This document shows, piece by piece, positions 50,301-61,369 of a stretch of DNA of 64,000 bases. The position numbers and the translations under genes are program-made. The stretch is from Pilaira anomala. Taxonomy: Eukaryota; Mucoromycota; Mucoromycetes; Mucorales; Mucoraceae. Below the pieces are notes generated by a model. That model saw only the letters and a list, made by a program, of their open reading frames with translations, was not told where the DNA came from and made no database searches. The stretch lies in contig JAIXMQ010000001.1 in assembly GCA_025716855.1 (NCBI GenBank), positions 434,001 through 498,000 of the forward strand. Direction: 5' to 3'. Position 1 is the stretch's first letter, and each line of letters starts with the position of its first letter.

Positions 50301-53193
50301 AGCTATTCGTGGCGAAGTATTTGATTTGGGTAAATACTCTACCTATCATTTCCCTCCCAACTTAATCCCTAATGATTCCATCATGTCTTATGCTGGTACG
50401 GATGCTACCGCTTTATTCCCTGTTCAAGTCTCTGCTCTTTGTCAAGCTGTAGATGGATCTGAAATCTCCCCTTTTGTCTCTTTAAATTATCAAATTAATT
50501 TAACAGATACAAATGCTAAATACCATGATTTTAGATATTCTTCTGATTCATATAGACCAGATTGGTATTATGAAAAAATGTCAATGTTCCGTGAAAATTA
50601 TAAAGTAGGTGACATGGGTGTTGAATGGAAAGCAATCTCGGATCAATCCAAGAGTCCTAACTTGATCAACGGTATCATGAGCCTTCGTACATGGGCTGTA
50701 ATTCATGATAGAATTTATGATTTAACTATGTATAGTATGGGAGGCCGTTACTTGCGTGGTCCTGAAGGTGTTGAAGTACCTAGTGGTATCGATACAAATT
50801 TCATGTCTCAAACTGTCGTCGATCTCTTTCAAAGAAAATCAGGCCAAGATATCACCCAGGATTTTTTTGACCTCAATCTTGATCCTGCAGCTCTTGAACG
50901 TCAATTGGTCTGTCTTCGTAACTTATTCTTTGTAGGTTATGTTGATACACGTAATTCTACTAAATGTCAATTCTCTACATATCTCTTATTAACCGTGACA
51001 TGTTGTATGGGCGCCGTAATTGTTTTCAAGTTTGCTGCTGCTATTCGTATCGGAGGTCCACGTGCACCTGAAGAACATGATAAATTTGTAATTTGTCAAA
51101 TTACATGTTATACCGAAGATGAAGATTCTTTACGTAAAACAATTGATTCAATTGCTACTTTACATTATGATGATAAACGTAAACTTTTGTTTGTTATCTG
51201 TGATGGTATGATTGTGGGTAGTGGTAACGATTTACCTACACCTCGTATTGTACTCGATATCTTGGGTGTAGATCCTCAAGTTGACCCTGAAGCGCTTTCA
51301 TTTGTTTCTGTTGGTGATGGTATGAAACAACATAATATGGGTAAAATCTATTCAGGTCTTTATGAAGTTGCTGGACATGTTGTACCTTATATTGTGGTAG
51401 CTAAATGTGGTAGCCCTCGTGAACGTCAAAAGCCAGGTAACCGTGGTAAACGTGATTCTCAATTAGTCTTGATGTCTTTCCTTAACCGAGTTCATTACGA
51501 TGCTCCAATGAATCCACTTCAACTTGAAATTTATCATCAGATGAAGAATGTGATTGGTGTCAGTCCAAGCTTTTATGATTTTGTATTGATGGTGGATGCT
51601 GATACTGAAGTAATGCGTGATGGTTTGAATTATTTAGTCTCTAGTGCAGTGCATGATTCTAAAATCATTGGTATCTGTGGTGAAACAACACTTTCAAATG
51701 AAAAAGATACTTGGGTTACCATGATTCAAGTCTATGAATACTTTATTTCTCATCATTTAATCAAATCTTTTGAATCTTTGTTTGCTACCGTCAGTTGTTT
51801 ACCTGGTTGCTTCACTATGTATCGTATTCGTACTGTTGATGGTAAACGTGCTTTATTTGTGAGTAATGAAATCATTGCAGATTATTCTGTTAATGTAGTT
51901 GATACTTTACATAAGAAGAATTTACTTCATTTAGGTGAAGACAGATACTTGACCACATTATTACTCAAACATTTCGCCGATTTCAAGACTAAATTTACAC
52001 CTGATGCTCATTGTAAAACAAATGCCCCTGATCTTTGGAGTGTTTTGATCTCTCAACGTCGTCGATGGATTAACTCTACTATTCATAATTTGGGTGAACT
52101 CGTATTCTTGCCTCGACTTTGTGGTTTCTGTTGTTTCTCTATGCGTTTCATTGTCATGCTCGATTTGATCAGTACTTTAGTTATGCCAGCTATCTTAGGT
52201 TATCTTGGTTACTTGATCTATACGATTGCCAATTCAGATGGTGTTATTCCAATTATTACAATTGCTACAATTGCGGGTATCTATGGTCTTCAAGCATTAC
52301 TTTTCATCATGAAGGGTCGCTGGGAATTTATCATGTGGATGATTGTCTCGATTTTCGCTATCCCTGTCTTTTCGTTCTATATTCCTATTTACTCTTACTG
52401 GCATTTCGATGATTTCTCTTGGGGTAATACTCGTGTTGTAGTAGGTGAAAAAGGTAAAAAGCTAGCAGTACCTGCAGATGAAGGTACTTTTGATCCAAAA
52501 TCAATTCCTACTATGAAATGGTCCGAATACGAACAATCTTTACTGTCTGAAGATCACTGGAGTGATAATTTATCACAAGGAAGCAGTAGTGGGTATACAC
52601 ATAATAGTCGTCGTAGTGGAAATCGTCGAGTCAATCCTGGTCCTACCTCTATGTATAATCAAAGTGCGATGATGAATGCTTCTGCAGAAAATATGAGTGT
52701 GTATTCACCTAGTATGATGATGCCACCTGTCATGCCAGTTCAACCTCGTGGACCTGGTAGTGTTTATGAACATCAAAGTATGATCATGCCATCTTCTACT
52801 TCTATGCCAATGATGCCTTATTCTAACAGTGTAAATAATTTGAATATGATGCCTATGGCCTCAAATCGATCTATGGCATCATTTGCACCTGTTGCACAAT
52901 CATTCAATGCTCAACCTGGACAATATATTCCAATGCAAACATCTGCTCCTTACGCTAATAATGGCAGTAACCATTCTCTTATGATGGATGGTTTCACAAT
53001 GGGTGATAATCCTGGACCTAAAAATGAAGAAATCATGATTCAGGTTCAACGAATTTTGAGTACGGCTGATCTTACCAAAGTAACCAAGAAACAAGTACGT
53101 GAAGAACTTCAAACTATCTTTGGTGTTTCGATGGCTTCAAGAAAAGATTATATCAATGCTTGTATTGAAAACATTCTTCAAAATCGTGCTTAA
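47336..53193 (+). CDS. Chitin synthase with N-terminal myosin-motor-like domain
   Basis: Membrane glycosyltransferase that polymerises GlcNAc from UDP-GlcNAc into wall chitin; class V/VII type by architecture. Three exons, 47336-47676, 47744-49583, 49642-53193, keep phase and give 1910 aa. Residues about 1-740 are myosin-head-like. The P-loop GESGAGKS (115-122) is rebuilt exactly by splicing out intron 1. VFEAFG and EIQFNERGRMIGAKTLSYFL follow, and GILDFPGYNMGGSFNELCVN stands in the switch II region. Membrane segments begin near residue 900, then a cytochrome-b5-like part (YVAIRGEVFDLGKYSTYHF). Catalytic motifs: VDADTEV (about 1376), LPGCFTMYR (about 1446), EDRYLTTL (about 1493) and QRRRW (1532-1536). 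Three membrane helices follow, then a Met/Ser/Asn-rich linker and a C-terminal DEK-type domain (from about 1856). The switch I consensus is not kept (see findings). Confidence 0.95.
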
Positions 53194-53715
53194 ATAATCT
53201 TGTTTTTTTTTATCTCTTGTATTTCTCTTCTATTTCACTTTTTTTTTTTACTATTTATTTCACTCTTCTTTAATTCATACCCACACAAAAAAAATCAAAA
53301 AAAAAATACATACACTTTCTCTTTTTTTGTGAATTTTATACTATTGCTTATTACTTTATTAATGATAATAAACTTTTTTTTTTACTATTATTTGATTTTC
53401 TTGTGCTGAAGGATTATACGCAGTTACATATTCCATTCTGTAAATTTTTATTTGGAAATTTTTATTTTTGCGGTTACGGTGGCGGTTGCGGTTAACCGTA
53501 TGGTAGCACTACCATTTTTAAAATGTTGAAAAACCATATCGATTCCGCAACTGCAACTGCTAGGGCAACTTTTTTTAAAATGTTGAAAAAGCTTATAAAT
53601 TTAAAAAAAAAATACATCGAAATAAAAAATTTACAAAAAAGATCAAATGAATATAGAAAAAGGTCTTTAAAAAAATGGGCAAATGACGAAACATTTTAAA
53701 CGATCTTTTTATTAT
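53194..53715. other. 3' intergenic with GCGGTT-type repeat
   Basis: Spacer between two convergent genes. 53473-53505 holds a GC-rich tandem of GCGGTT-like units ending in GTTAACCG. A reversed, diverged partner (CCGCAACTGCAACTGC) is at 53545-53560. The string TTTTAAAATGTTGAAAAA occurs twice, at about 53515 and 53573. Confidence 0.55.
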
Positions 53716-55204
53716 TTAGGTCATGGCATCGAAATTTGATATAACATAAGCAGAATGTTTAGTTTGAATCTTTCCAATGACAGCATCAATATCTTGACAA
53801 ATTGCTTGGATAGCCGTATCCCATTTCATGATTTCCAACATGGACTGTTCAACGCGAATGTTATTTTGGAAAGTACCGTTTGCAGCTGCTGCTGCTGCAC
53901 TAATAGCATTATAATCTGGCTCTTGTTCTTCATGAGCTGCACCACCTGATTCAAATAAAATCAATTGTTCTAACTGATCAATACTGCCTACCATACGATT
54001 TTCACTAATCATGCGAGCTGCTACTTGTTCTGCTTGTTCTGAAGATACGTTTAATAAGACTGCCAATTCATCCAACGCAATATTATTATAGATTTTAGAT
54101 GCAGATAATAAATTATGCTCAATGATTGCTCGATCGAAAACGGTTGTATTATCCGCTAAACGTGCTAAATGGTGAGGACGTAATGTGGCTGCAAATTCAG
54201 AGACTTCGTTTGGTCGAATCACACGTTCCAAATATGTTTTTTCTAGTATCGAAAAGGAAGAGAGGTGATGTGTTCTTTCATCCTTGTATAATGTAGCTAA
54301 AATGCGAGAACGTTGAGGTCCTGCGCCTGCTAAGATTGCACATTGTACTGCTGATGTTCTAAACACACACATATTAATATAAACTTCTTTTTTTGTCTTT
54401 TAAAAATACATTACAAACAAAGTAAACGTTCATCTTCATCTATCGAACTAATATAACTCAATTCATGGTATTTAGAACAGGCTTCCAAAAACTTGCGTTT
54501 GGCGTCTAAAATACGTGCTTGAGATAATTTGAATTTTAATGAGGTTAAGGTATTTGTATCGGATGTAATTAATAAGGAAGCTCGATTAAGATAGGACTCG
54601 GCTTGAACTGCCTCATCTTCTTCTAAAAGTAATGTTACGATTCGAACATATACTTGTAACTTGTATTCATCTGAAATGGCACTATATATTTATTACGTTA
54701 GCACACCTGTCAGTTTTTCTTTTCCTGTTATTTCTTTCTTTCTCCTTTACCGGTGACCTGAATCAAGAGGGATGCCTTGCAATGTCTTGGCAGCTTCCAA
54801 ATAATCCCTTTCTTCTTCGTATACACTTGCTAATTTTTCTCTTAATTGAGACAACTACTTTCAGCTGTTAAAAAAAAAGGACGACAAATTATAAAGTATA
54901 TACATACTGATTCTTCAAAGCTAACAGCACGAGGTTGAGCACGCTCAATAGCAAATAACAACAATTGTTTTTGAATGTTGTGTTCAGTAATTTTTTCATT
55001 GAAGAGACCAATGAATTCAAGTAAAAGTTGTCTAGAAATAACTAATCCAACACGTTCGTCTAATACTGCCTCAATGTAATCTTGAAGTTGTTGTGTTTGG
55101 TTGGAGCTTGAAAGGATATCGTTCAAGATGGCGTGAAAAGCATCGAGCTTTTCCTTTTGTTGAGGAAGTGAAATACAATCAACAAGTCTTGATTCAAAGT
55201 TCAT
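53716..55204 (-). CDS. CSN4: COP9 signalosome subunit 4
   Basis: Subunit of the COP9 signalosome, which removes Nedd8 from cullin-RING ubiquitin ligases. Four exons, 55204-54908, 54854-54751, 54681-54415, 54358-53716, keep phase and give 436 aa, close to the family length of about 400. Helical repeats fill the N-terminal half (LSQLREKLASVYEEERDYLE, then AAKTLQGIPLDSGHRAISDE and YKLQVYVRIVTLLLEEDEAV). The PCI part has the strongly conserved CAILAGAGPQRSRILATLYK, then ATLRPHHLARL, IIEHNLLSASKIYNNI and a winged-helix segment LDELAVLLNVSSEQAEQVAA, MISENRMVGSIDQ. The second exon's acceptor (TAG at 54857-54855) was fixed by phase, since earlier AGs lead into a stop. A poly-Ala run near residue 380 is an insertion. 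Confidence 0.93.
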
Positions 55205-55733
55205 TTCTTTTTACTTGAAGAAAAAGAAAAATAAAAAGAAAATGGTGGGGGTTTAATTATTTCGCGAAAAGATAGTAGTAACTCATGCGTGTTACGCCCC
55301 TTCAGTCCATTAGTACTGATAAATGTAAATGTGTGATAGATTTACATCTAAGTTAATTCAAGGATATAGGATGGTTAGTTTTACTCTACTAGAAAGTGTT
55401 TTGAAATACAAATATCTCATTATTTTATTCTATTTCAAGATTGGGAGTATAGATAGCACACTTGGCGTATTGGGGCAGAAAGGTGATATCAGCTTCAATT
55501 ACAAATTTGAAATCATGTGAATGCATGTTTGATAGATCTACTATTACAAATACTAATTGCATACGCAAAATTATGTTAAGCCCGATTCATATGAATTGCT
55601 ACATATTACAAGAGCCTTTATTACATTCTAAAAAAAAAAAAAAAAAAAAAAATCTGATTCTCCATGATTAAAAATCCATGAAATATGTCGTAACAAGGTC
55701 TATACAAAAAAAAAGTGGGAGGCATATCGTGAT
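55205..55733. other. Intergenic, no gene seen
   Basis: Spacer upstream of CSN4 and downstream of COX16. It contains a 22-nt A run at about 55631-55652. A short frame at 55329-55520 has no protein character. Confidence 0.5.
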
Positions 55734-56186
55734 TTACTGTTCTGTTCCAGGAGGTCGACTAATTCTAACTTGTTCCCATTCATCATCTGTTTGTGCTTGT
55801 AAACGCTACAAAAAAAAATATGAATAATGATAAAAAAAAATTATGCAAAAACGTCAAAAACTTACGAAATATTCCTCTTGTAAACTTAATTTACGTCGGT
55901 TCTTATCCATACCTAAGGCTTCTTCTTTAGCAACCTATTTAAAAAAAATGAATGAGATAATTGAAATTAAATGACTTTTTTTTTTTTTTGGAGGGTGAAC
56001 CTTGGTATGTCTTCTGTCACGGTGATCAAACTTTGTTTGTGTTAATTGTGCAAGACCAAATGAGCCTCCAACCATAATGGCAAGAAAAGGTAAACCAAAA
56101 TATAAAAAGGGTCTTTTTTTTGCTTTAGCTGCAAGTGGACCTAAAGCACTTTGTTGTCCATAAGGTTTGTTGGCGAATGTTCCCAT
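55734..56186 (-). CDS. COX16: Cytochrome c oxidase assembly protein COX16
   Basis: Mitochondrial inner-membrane protein needed for assembly of cytochrome c oxidase (Cu/COX2 maturation). Three exons, 56186-56001, 55934-55866, 55805-55734, keep phase and give 108 aa. After a short basic N-terminus comes one membrane helix (YFGLPFLAIMVGGSFGLAQL, about residues 29-48), then the charged TQTKFDHRDRRHTKV. The last two small exons encode the family hallmark: MDKNRRKLSLQEEYFRLQ and DEWEQVRISRPPG. The tail exons are too small to be found by open-frame length and were located by splice sites. There is no separate cleavable presequence, as usual for COX16. Confidence 0.88.
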
Positions 56187-56767
56187 AATGTTGTTTGAAT
56201 GAAAGAAATAAATATCACCCCGGGAACAGACAAAACGGAATGTAGCGGTGATTCAAGTTATGTGATATTTGCGACTCATGTTCCTTTACAGTAAGGTATA
56301 CATTACTACAGAGTATGCCATTTAATAATTTTACATTCTGTGGACGTATAATTAATAATAGTTTCCAGTGAATCAATCACTACAAGTAGTATAGGGGGAC
56401 TTCCGTAAATTAAAAAAGCATACAGAACATTTTTAACAGATCTGTTTAATATGATATGATAAAATATGTAAAAGCTTTCTTTAATTTTATTTTCATTATT
56501 AAACTATCATTCTGGAATGTGATTTTGTCAAAAGATCTTCGTACAAACTTGGTAAGTGCAAAAAAAAACAAAAACAAAAAAAAGGCCTGACTTTAAAAGT
56601 AGTATTTTACCAAACGAGTTTGATTCTTCTTCCCGAAAGGTGTGCATTATGTAATTGTAGAAAATAGTCTAAAATTAAAAAGATCTATTTTTGAATAAAT
56701 AGGATCGTCGTCATTTTTTTCAATTGTAGATCTTTTTCTTTTTCTTCTTTTAATCCAAGAAAAAAAA
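56187..56767. other. Divergent promoter region
   Basis: Lies between COX16 (minus) and the O-fucosyltransferase-like gene (plus). AT-rich, with a T/C-rich leader just before 56768. No coding sequence is seen. Confidence 0.5.
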
Positions 56768-58401
56768 ATGTCTTCACTTACAAGAAAATATTCTCTATTG
56801 TTAGTGATATTCGTTTGTTCACTATCTATACCCTACCTTCTATATACAGTTTATACTATTCCTATACAATATGACGTGTTATCAAAACCATACGAATATC
56901 CTCCAATGGTCAAATATAGTTTCAGATGGCCCAACATTACTTCATTTAATAAACATAATCCAACACTCGAAACATTCTCTCGTGAACAAGAAGAAATTTA
57001 TAGGAAAATAGACCAAAAGTTTTGTGGTCAAGACAGATGCAAATTTTTATTACCCGTATCTATAACAGAGCAAGGTAAAAAAAAAAAAAAAAAAAATATC
57101 ATTTGTTTATTTCTATCAGTTATTTTTATTGATTTTTATCTATTATAGAATCAAAGGCGCAGTTACATTTTCGACAACTTGCTTTTATGGCAGGAAAAAT
57201 AGGTAGAACAATCATCTTACCCAATGTTCATAACAGTCATTTCGGTGCCTGTTTACCCCATTCATTTGATTTTTATTACGACGACAACTGGTTAAAGAAC
57301 AATCAAAACCGGTTTAATTATATCACGATGGAAGATTTTCAGTCTTGGATTCAGGCTAGACATGATGCTGGTGTAATTCCGACTGGACAAGAGATTTTTT
57401 TACAACGTTCACAACGGTCTAAATTATTAAAAACAACAGGCAATTGTTTTCAAGATTCATTTGATTTCTCTGGAAGACCCACTGTCAATTACCAAATACC
57501 AGATCATCCAAATCCCCCTAAAAATATGAATTTGACTGATATCATTATGAGGCTATTAAGTGATGAGGCTAGACAACATGAATATCTTGACCAATCTTTA
57601 ATTAGCGCTAATCTTCCCCGCGTAAAAATTCCTCCTGTGGATGTAATTAACTTGTTTTATGATAGAAGGTAAATCTATCTTGTATTTAGATAAAGCAATA
57701 ATATACGAAATTAATAATATTGTAATCTTGTATTTAGATATCAGTTCATCGTTAATAGAAAAGTAAACGAACCGATTTCTTACAATAAGAGATGGGAAGA
57801 TATCGCCGACAAAATATCAAAACAACTGAAACCTTATATTGCAATACATTGGCGTATGGAGAGGCTAGAACCTGTATCGAATTTACTACCCTGTGCCATA
57901 AACTTGGTAAATGAAATTCAGAAACTTGAAGGATCTTCACAAAATGGACACCCCAAAGTATTTCTTTTAACAGATTATCCTCACTTATTAAACTCGACAA
58001 ATGCAGTACCTGAATCTAAATCGTTTTTACCTAACGAATTAAAAACAGAACATCATGAAGCCATTAGATATTTATATCAACATTTAAATGTATCACTCAC
58101 CACAATTCAGGATCAAGAAATTCATTATGAACAATTACCAAAAGAAAATTGGAACCTGATTCCTATCGATACTGGTGAACCCGTCAATCAAATTGATCGC
58201 AGCATATTAGGTATTATCGATAAATTGGTAGCCATGAGAGCACAATGGTTTTTTGCTGGTAGTCCGGGTGTTTGTGCAAAAGCAAGCAGCTTCACAAGAA
58301 GGATTTCCTCGAGTCGATCGCTTGCATATAAAAATGGTGACGAGAATATTATTGTCCCATTAAAGATCTTTGATTTTAAGCAAAAGATCAATACTACATA
58401 A
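56768..58401 (+). CDS. Type II membrane protein, putative O-fucosyltransferase-like glycosyltransferase
   Basis: Three exons, 56768-57074, 57149-57668, 57738-58401, keep phase and give 496 aa. A short basic cytosolic end and a signal anchor (LLLVIFVCSLSIPYLLYTVY, about residues 10-29) predict a Golgi/ER type II topology. The luminal part shows features of the GDP-fucose protein O-fucosyltransferase fold: an early LAFMAGKIGRTIILPNVHNS stretch like the GxxR/LPN donor-site region, YIAIHWRMERLE resembling the HWRxxE/D motif, VFLLTDYPHLL in the place of the A/TD motif, and SSFTRRISSSRSLA near the C-terminus like the SSFS-R motif. NIT and NLT sequons suggest glycosylation. Family placement rests on motif order, so it is probable rather than certain. 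Donor and acceptor are unknown. Confidence 0.65.
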
Positions 58402-58530
58402 AAAATCAAAAAATCTGTATATTTTATAAAATCAAACAACGTATGTACTATATTTTCATCTTTCCAAACTTTTTTTTTTTCTCATCAAACAATAAATTTT
58501 AAAAAAGGTATTACATTACTATTTTAATCA

Positions 58531-58926
58531 TCACGTAAACAAGTTTAAAATGTATACAAAGTTAACATTTACATATATATGTCTCAAAATGAGTATTTTT
58601 AGTTTTTCTGCAGTACCACCGGCATCTCTCCCGACACGATAGAATAATGACTGGAAGCACAAAAACTTTGTTTTAATCAGGGCCTCTTTGTATCCATGAA
58701 CACAATTATAACGCTCTGTGCCACTTGGTGATCCCAAATAATGGCCAATCATGTTAGTACCCAGACTAAAATGCCTGTTAAAATTGAAAAAGCATTCGAT
58801 TATTAGATGGAACAGTAATCTAGTCTTTTTCTCTCTTTTTTTTCTTTTTTTTTTTTTATTAAAAAAAATTAAGGGATCGATGATATAAAATGTTTTGATT
58901 TACCCTTTTCCCATACCACGGCTCAT
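58531..58926 (-). CDS. Possible small two-exon gene (88 aa), unknown function
   Basis: Exon 1 58926-58904 encodes MSRGMGKG; exon 2 58774-58531 continues HFSLGTNMIGHYLGSPSGTE. The junction GG/G is in phase, with a GGTAAAT donor and a TTTTAACAG acceptor (129-bp intron). The product contains YKEALIKTKFLCFQSLF and GRDAGGTAEKLK and ends in a hydrophobic tail (YVNVNFVYILNLFT). Composition is protein-like in an otherwise stop-rich area. I do not recognise it. It may be a fragment of an older gene rather than a working one. Confidence 0.4.
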
Positions 58927-59947
58927 AATATGTAATCTGTATCTTTTTTAAGATTCAGTTCGCTTAGTTCCCTGTTGTTTTAGCAAAATAGCTTAAAATA
59001 GATTCTCTCAGGCTGGTGACTGAGTGAGTCAGAAAATATATGTCGAACCAATTGAACATGAAATTTTCCTGCAAAACGCTAAATATAAAGATCAAAGCAA
59101 TATAAAATAGTTACCTAAAAGGATCTTTTATTATTGATTTTACTTTAATTCATACTTTACTATCGCCAAGAGAATATATTTTTATAGCTACTCGAAATTG
59201 GAAAGACAGGTCTATTTTTTTTTTTTTTTTAGTTCATTGCATCATAGCGTAATTCTTTTAATTTTCATATTTTATTGAATGCAACTATCAAAAATTATTC
59301 GTATAGCTTGTAGATTGCCGTAAATCACTGAGCTGCTTGTTTTACAATCTAATAAAAGGGACCTCTCTCTTTCTCTCTTTCGCCCCTTAACTTTGTTGAA
59401 AAAAATAAACAATTATTATCTTGTTTTAGCTATATATAGACTAAAATACCCATTTTGGTTACTCAATTAAATTATTACCGCGCCAATAAAAAAATATCTT
59501 TTGTTCCTTTTTAAGGTTATATTTTCTTTATTTATCTCATTTCCCAAGAGTTTAGATTGACTTTTGTATACATTTTAAACCTGTTTATATGATGAACTAT
59601 ATATCTTTTTTAAAGTTTATTGTTTATAAGAAGGAAAAAAAAAGTTGGAGCAGTGTTGATTTTATAAAATAGTTAGTTAGATATTCTATTATATGGTAAA
59701 TACGCTACATAAGCTACATACGTAATACTATGAAGTGCTGTTAGAATAACTATGAATTTCGGTTTCTTATTTTATTAAAGGCACTCCCTTTATAAAATTT
59801 ACATTATTGACCCTTGGAAAGCTCTTTTAGTTTATAATTTGCATGGAATAAATTTTTAAAGGCTGCTTATATTTATAATATATGAGGGGGTAGAAGGATC
59901 ATTGTTACAGGGTGGTCTTATAAAAAGCATCTTTCAATGTTAAGGTA
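58927..59947. other. Intergenic, no gene seen
   Basis: AT-rich with several short homopolymer runs. Nothing coding or structured is supported. Confidence 0.45.
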
Positions 59948-60148
59948 ATGAAGATGAAATCACCGAATGAAAAATTGATTGAAAATTGTGTTGAATCTAG
60001 TGAATTAGCTAAATACGACCCTAACAACCTGAAATACCTATCAAATTACTGTGAACGCATGATCCGAGGAAAGACATCAACAATGTGATTTCTCGTCGTC
60101 TTGGCTTGTATATACCATTTCTATCCTGATAATTTGTCGTACTAAGTT
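59948..60148 (+). pseudogene. Relic resembling the N-terminus of eIF3 subunit K
   Basis: An ATG at 59948 opens 46 codons including NEKLIENCVESSELAKYDPN and NLKYLSNYCERMIRGKT. The frame meets TGA at 60086-60088 and then continues in the same frame with FLVVLACIYHFYPDNLSY to a TAA at about 60146. The order (xKLI..., YDPNNL-x-L-x-x-Y, then a helix ending LxxIYxFxPDNL) follows the first helices of eIF3k, where YNPENL and LxKLYQFNP occur. Nothing of the later eIF3k domains is visible within 1 kb. It is best read as a truncated, nonsense-mutated copy. Identification is from pattern memory and needs alignment. Confidence 0.4.
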
Positions 60149-60658
60149 GGTAATCCTGGTGATTACTTGAGTTACTTTTTTTTTTTTAATTTCAATGAAC
60201 ATATTTTAATTACTGAAAAAATACAAGACTTTTTCTAAAAAAAAAAAATACAGTGATGATTGTGGTTAATTGCTCATCAGATCTTTTAAAATATGTACAT
60301 GATACATACTTTGATTAATTCAATTACAGAATGCATGTATTTTTTTTCTAGATCTATGAGAAACGCTTAAGCTGTACTATGATGTTTGGAGTAATAATAA
60401 ACAGGGTATTGTTTTTTCTTCCTCTTTTGTAAGAGCAGCTACTCACCCATTGGATTGTTTTTGTTGATAATTTTCTACACTAGAGAGGCCGAAAGATAGA
60501 ATTCCAGACCTTTTGTACTTACTAAAAAACAAGTCGAATAGTGAAGGGGATATTTTTCTTGCAATAGTTGCAACTACAACAAAATCTTTAATTTTTTGCT
60601 TTAACAAATTAAATAGCTTGAAATATGTTATCCGTTTTTGTTTAATTGTTATTTACTT

Positions 60659-60689
<31 letters not shown>

Positions 60690-61369
60690 CATTTTCTGAA
60701 TTTGTAATTTGATGATATCTATCTTTGTGGTCACCACTTGGGATGACCTTTATTTTGAGAAGCTATTTTATCTATATACTTCAATTTATTCATTTTTTTT
60801 TAAAAGCTTGCATTATTTTCATAACGATCAATAAGAATCTGTAATTACGTATGTATAGGAATACTTTAGAGCTGATTTTTAATGCAGCAACTTTTATTGA
60901 GTATCGCAAAGCAAACTTGTAACTACTTTTACATACGCACATTGCTAATTTATGTTTTACTATTTTCAGTCTTAAGACTAATAAGCTTCTCAGCGATCTC
61001 AAATTCAGCTCGTCTTACACATATCAAGTCAAAATATGAAATTATTGATGATTTGTTGTCTATATATTTTATTCTAGCTTTAATTATCTGTTGAAACTGT
61101 TTTGTATTAACCAAGTGTAAATGTAAATACCTATCTGTTTAATATGCTTAACTATATTTCATATCAGTTTTTGTTACAAGGGATAATCACGCATGTCAAA
61201 CGATAAAGATTTCACTATGACAACGAATGGTGTCAACAATCCCTTTATAAAATGTATTTCATTTCGCACTCAGTTTGTTTAAGCTCATTGAGATGATCAC
61301 AACAGACAATATTTCTATTTAAAAAAACTTGAATTGAATTGCTCTTCTTTTTTTTTAGTGTTACATATT
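60149..61369. other. Intergenic, no gene seen
   Basis: AT-rich, with an A run at about 60660-60683. Small frames at 60790-61094 on both strands look like chance. Confidence 0.45.
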
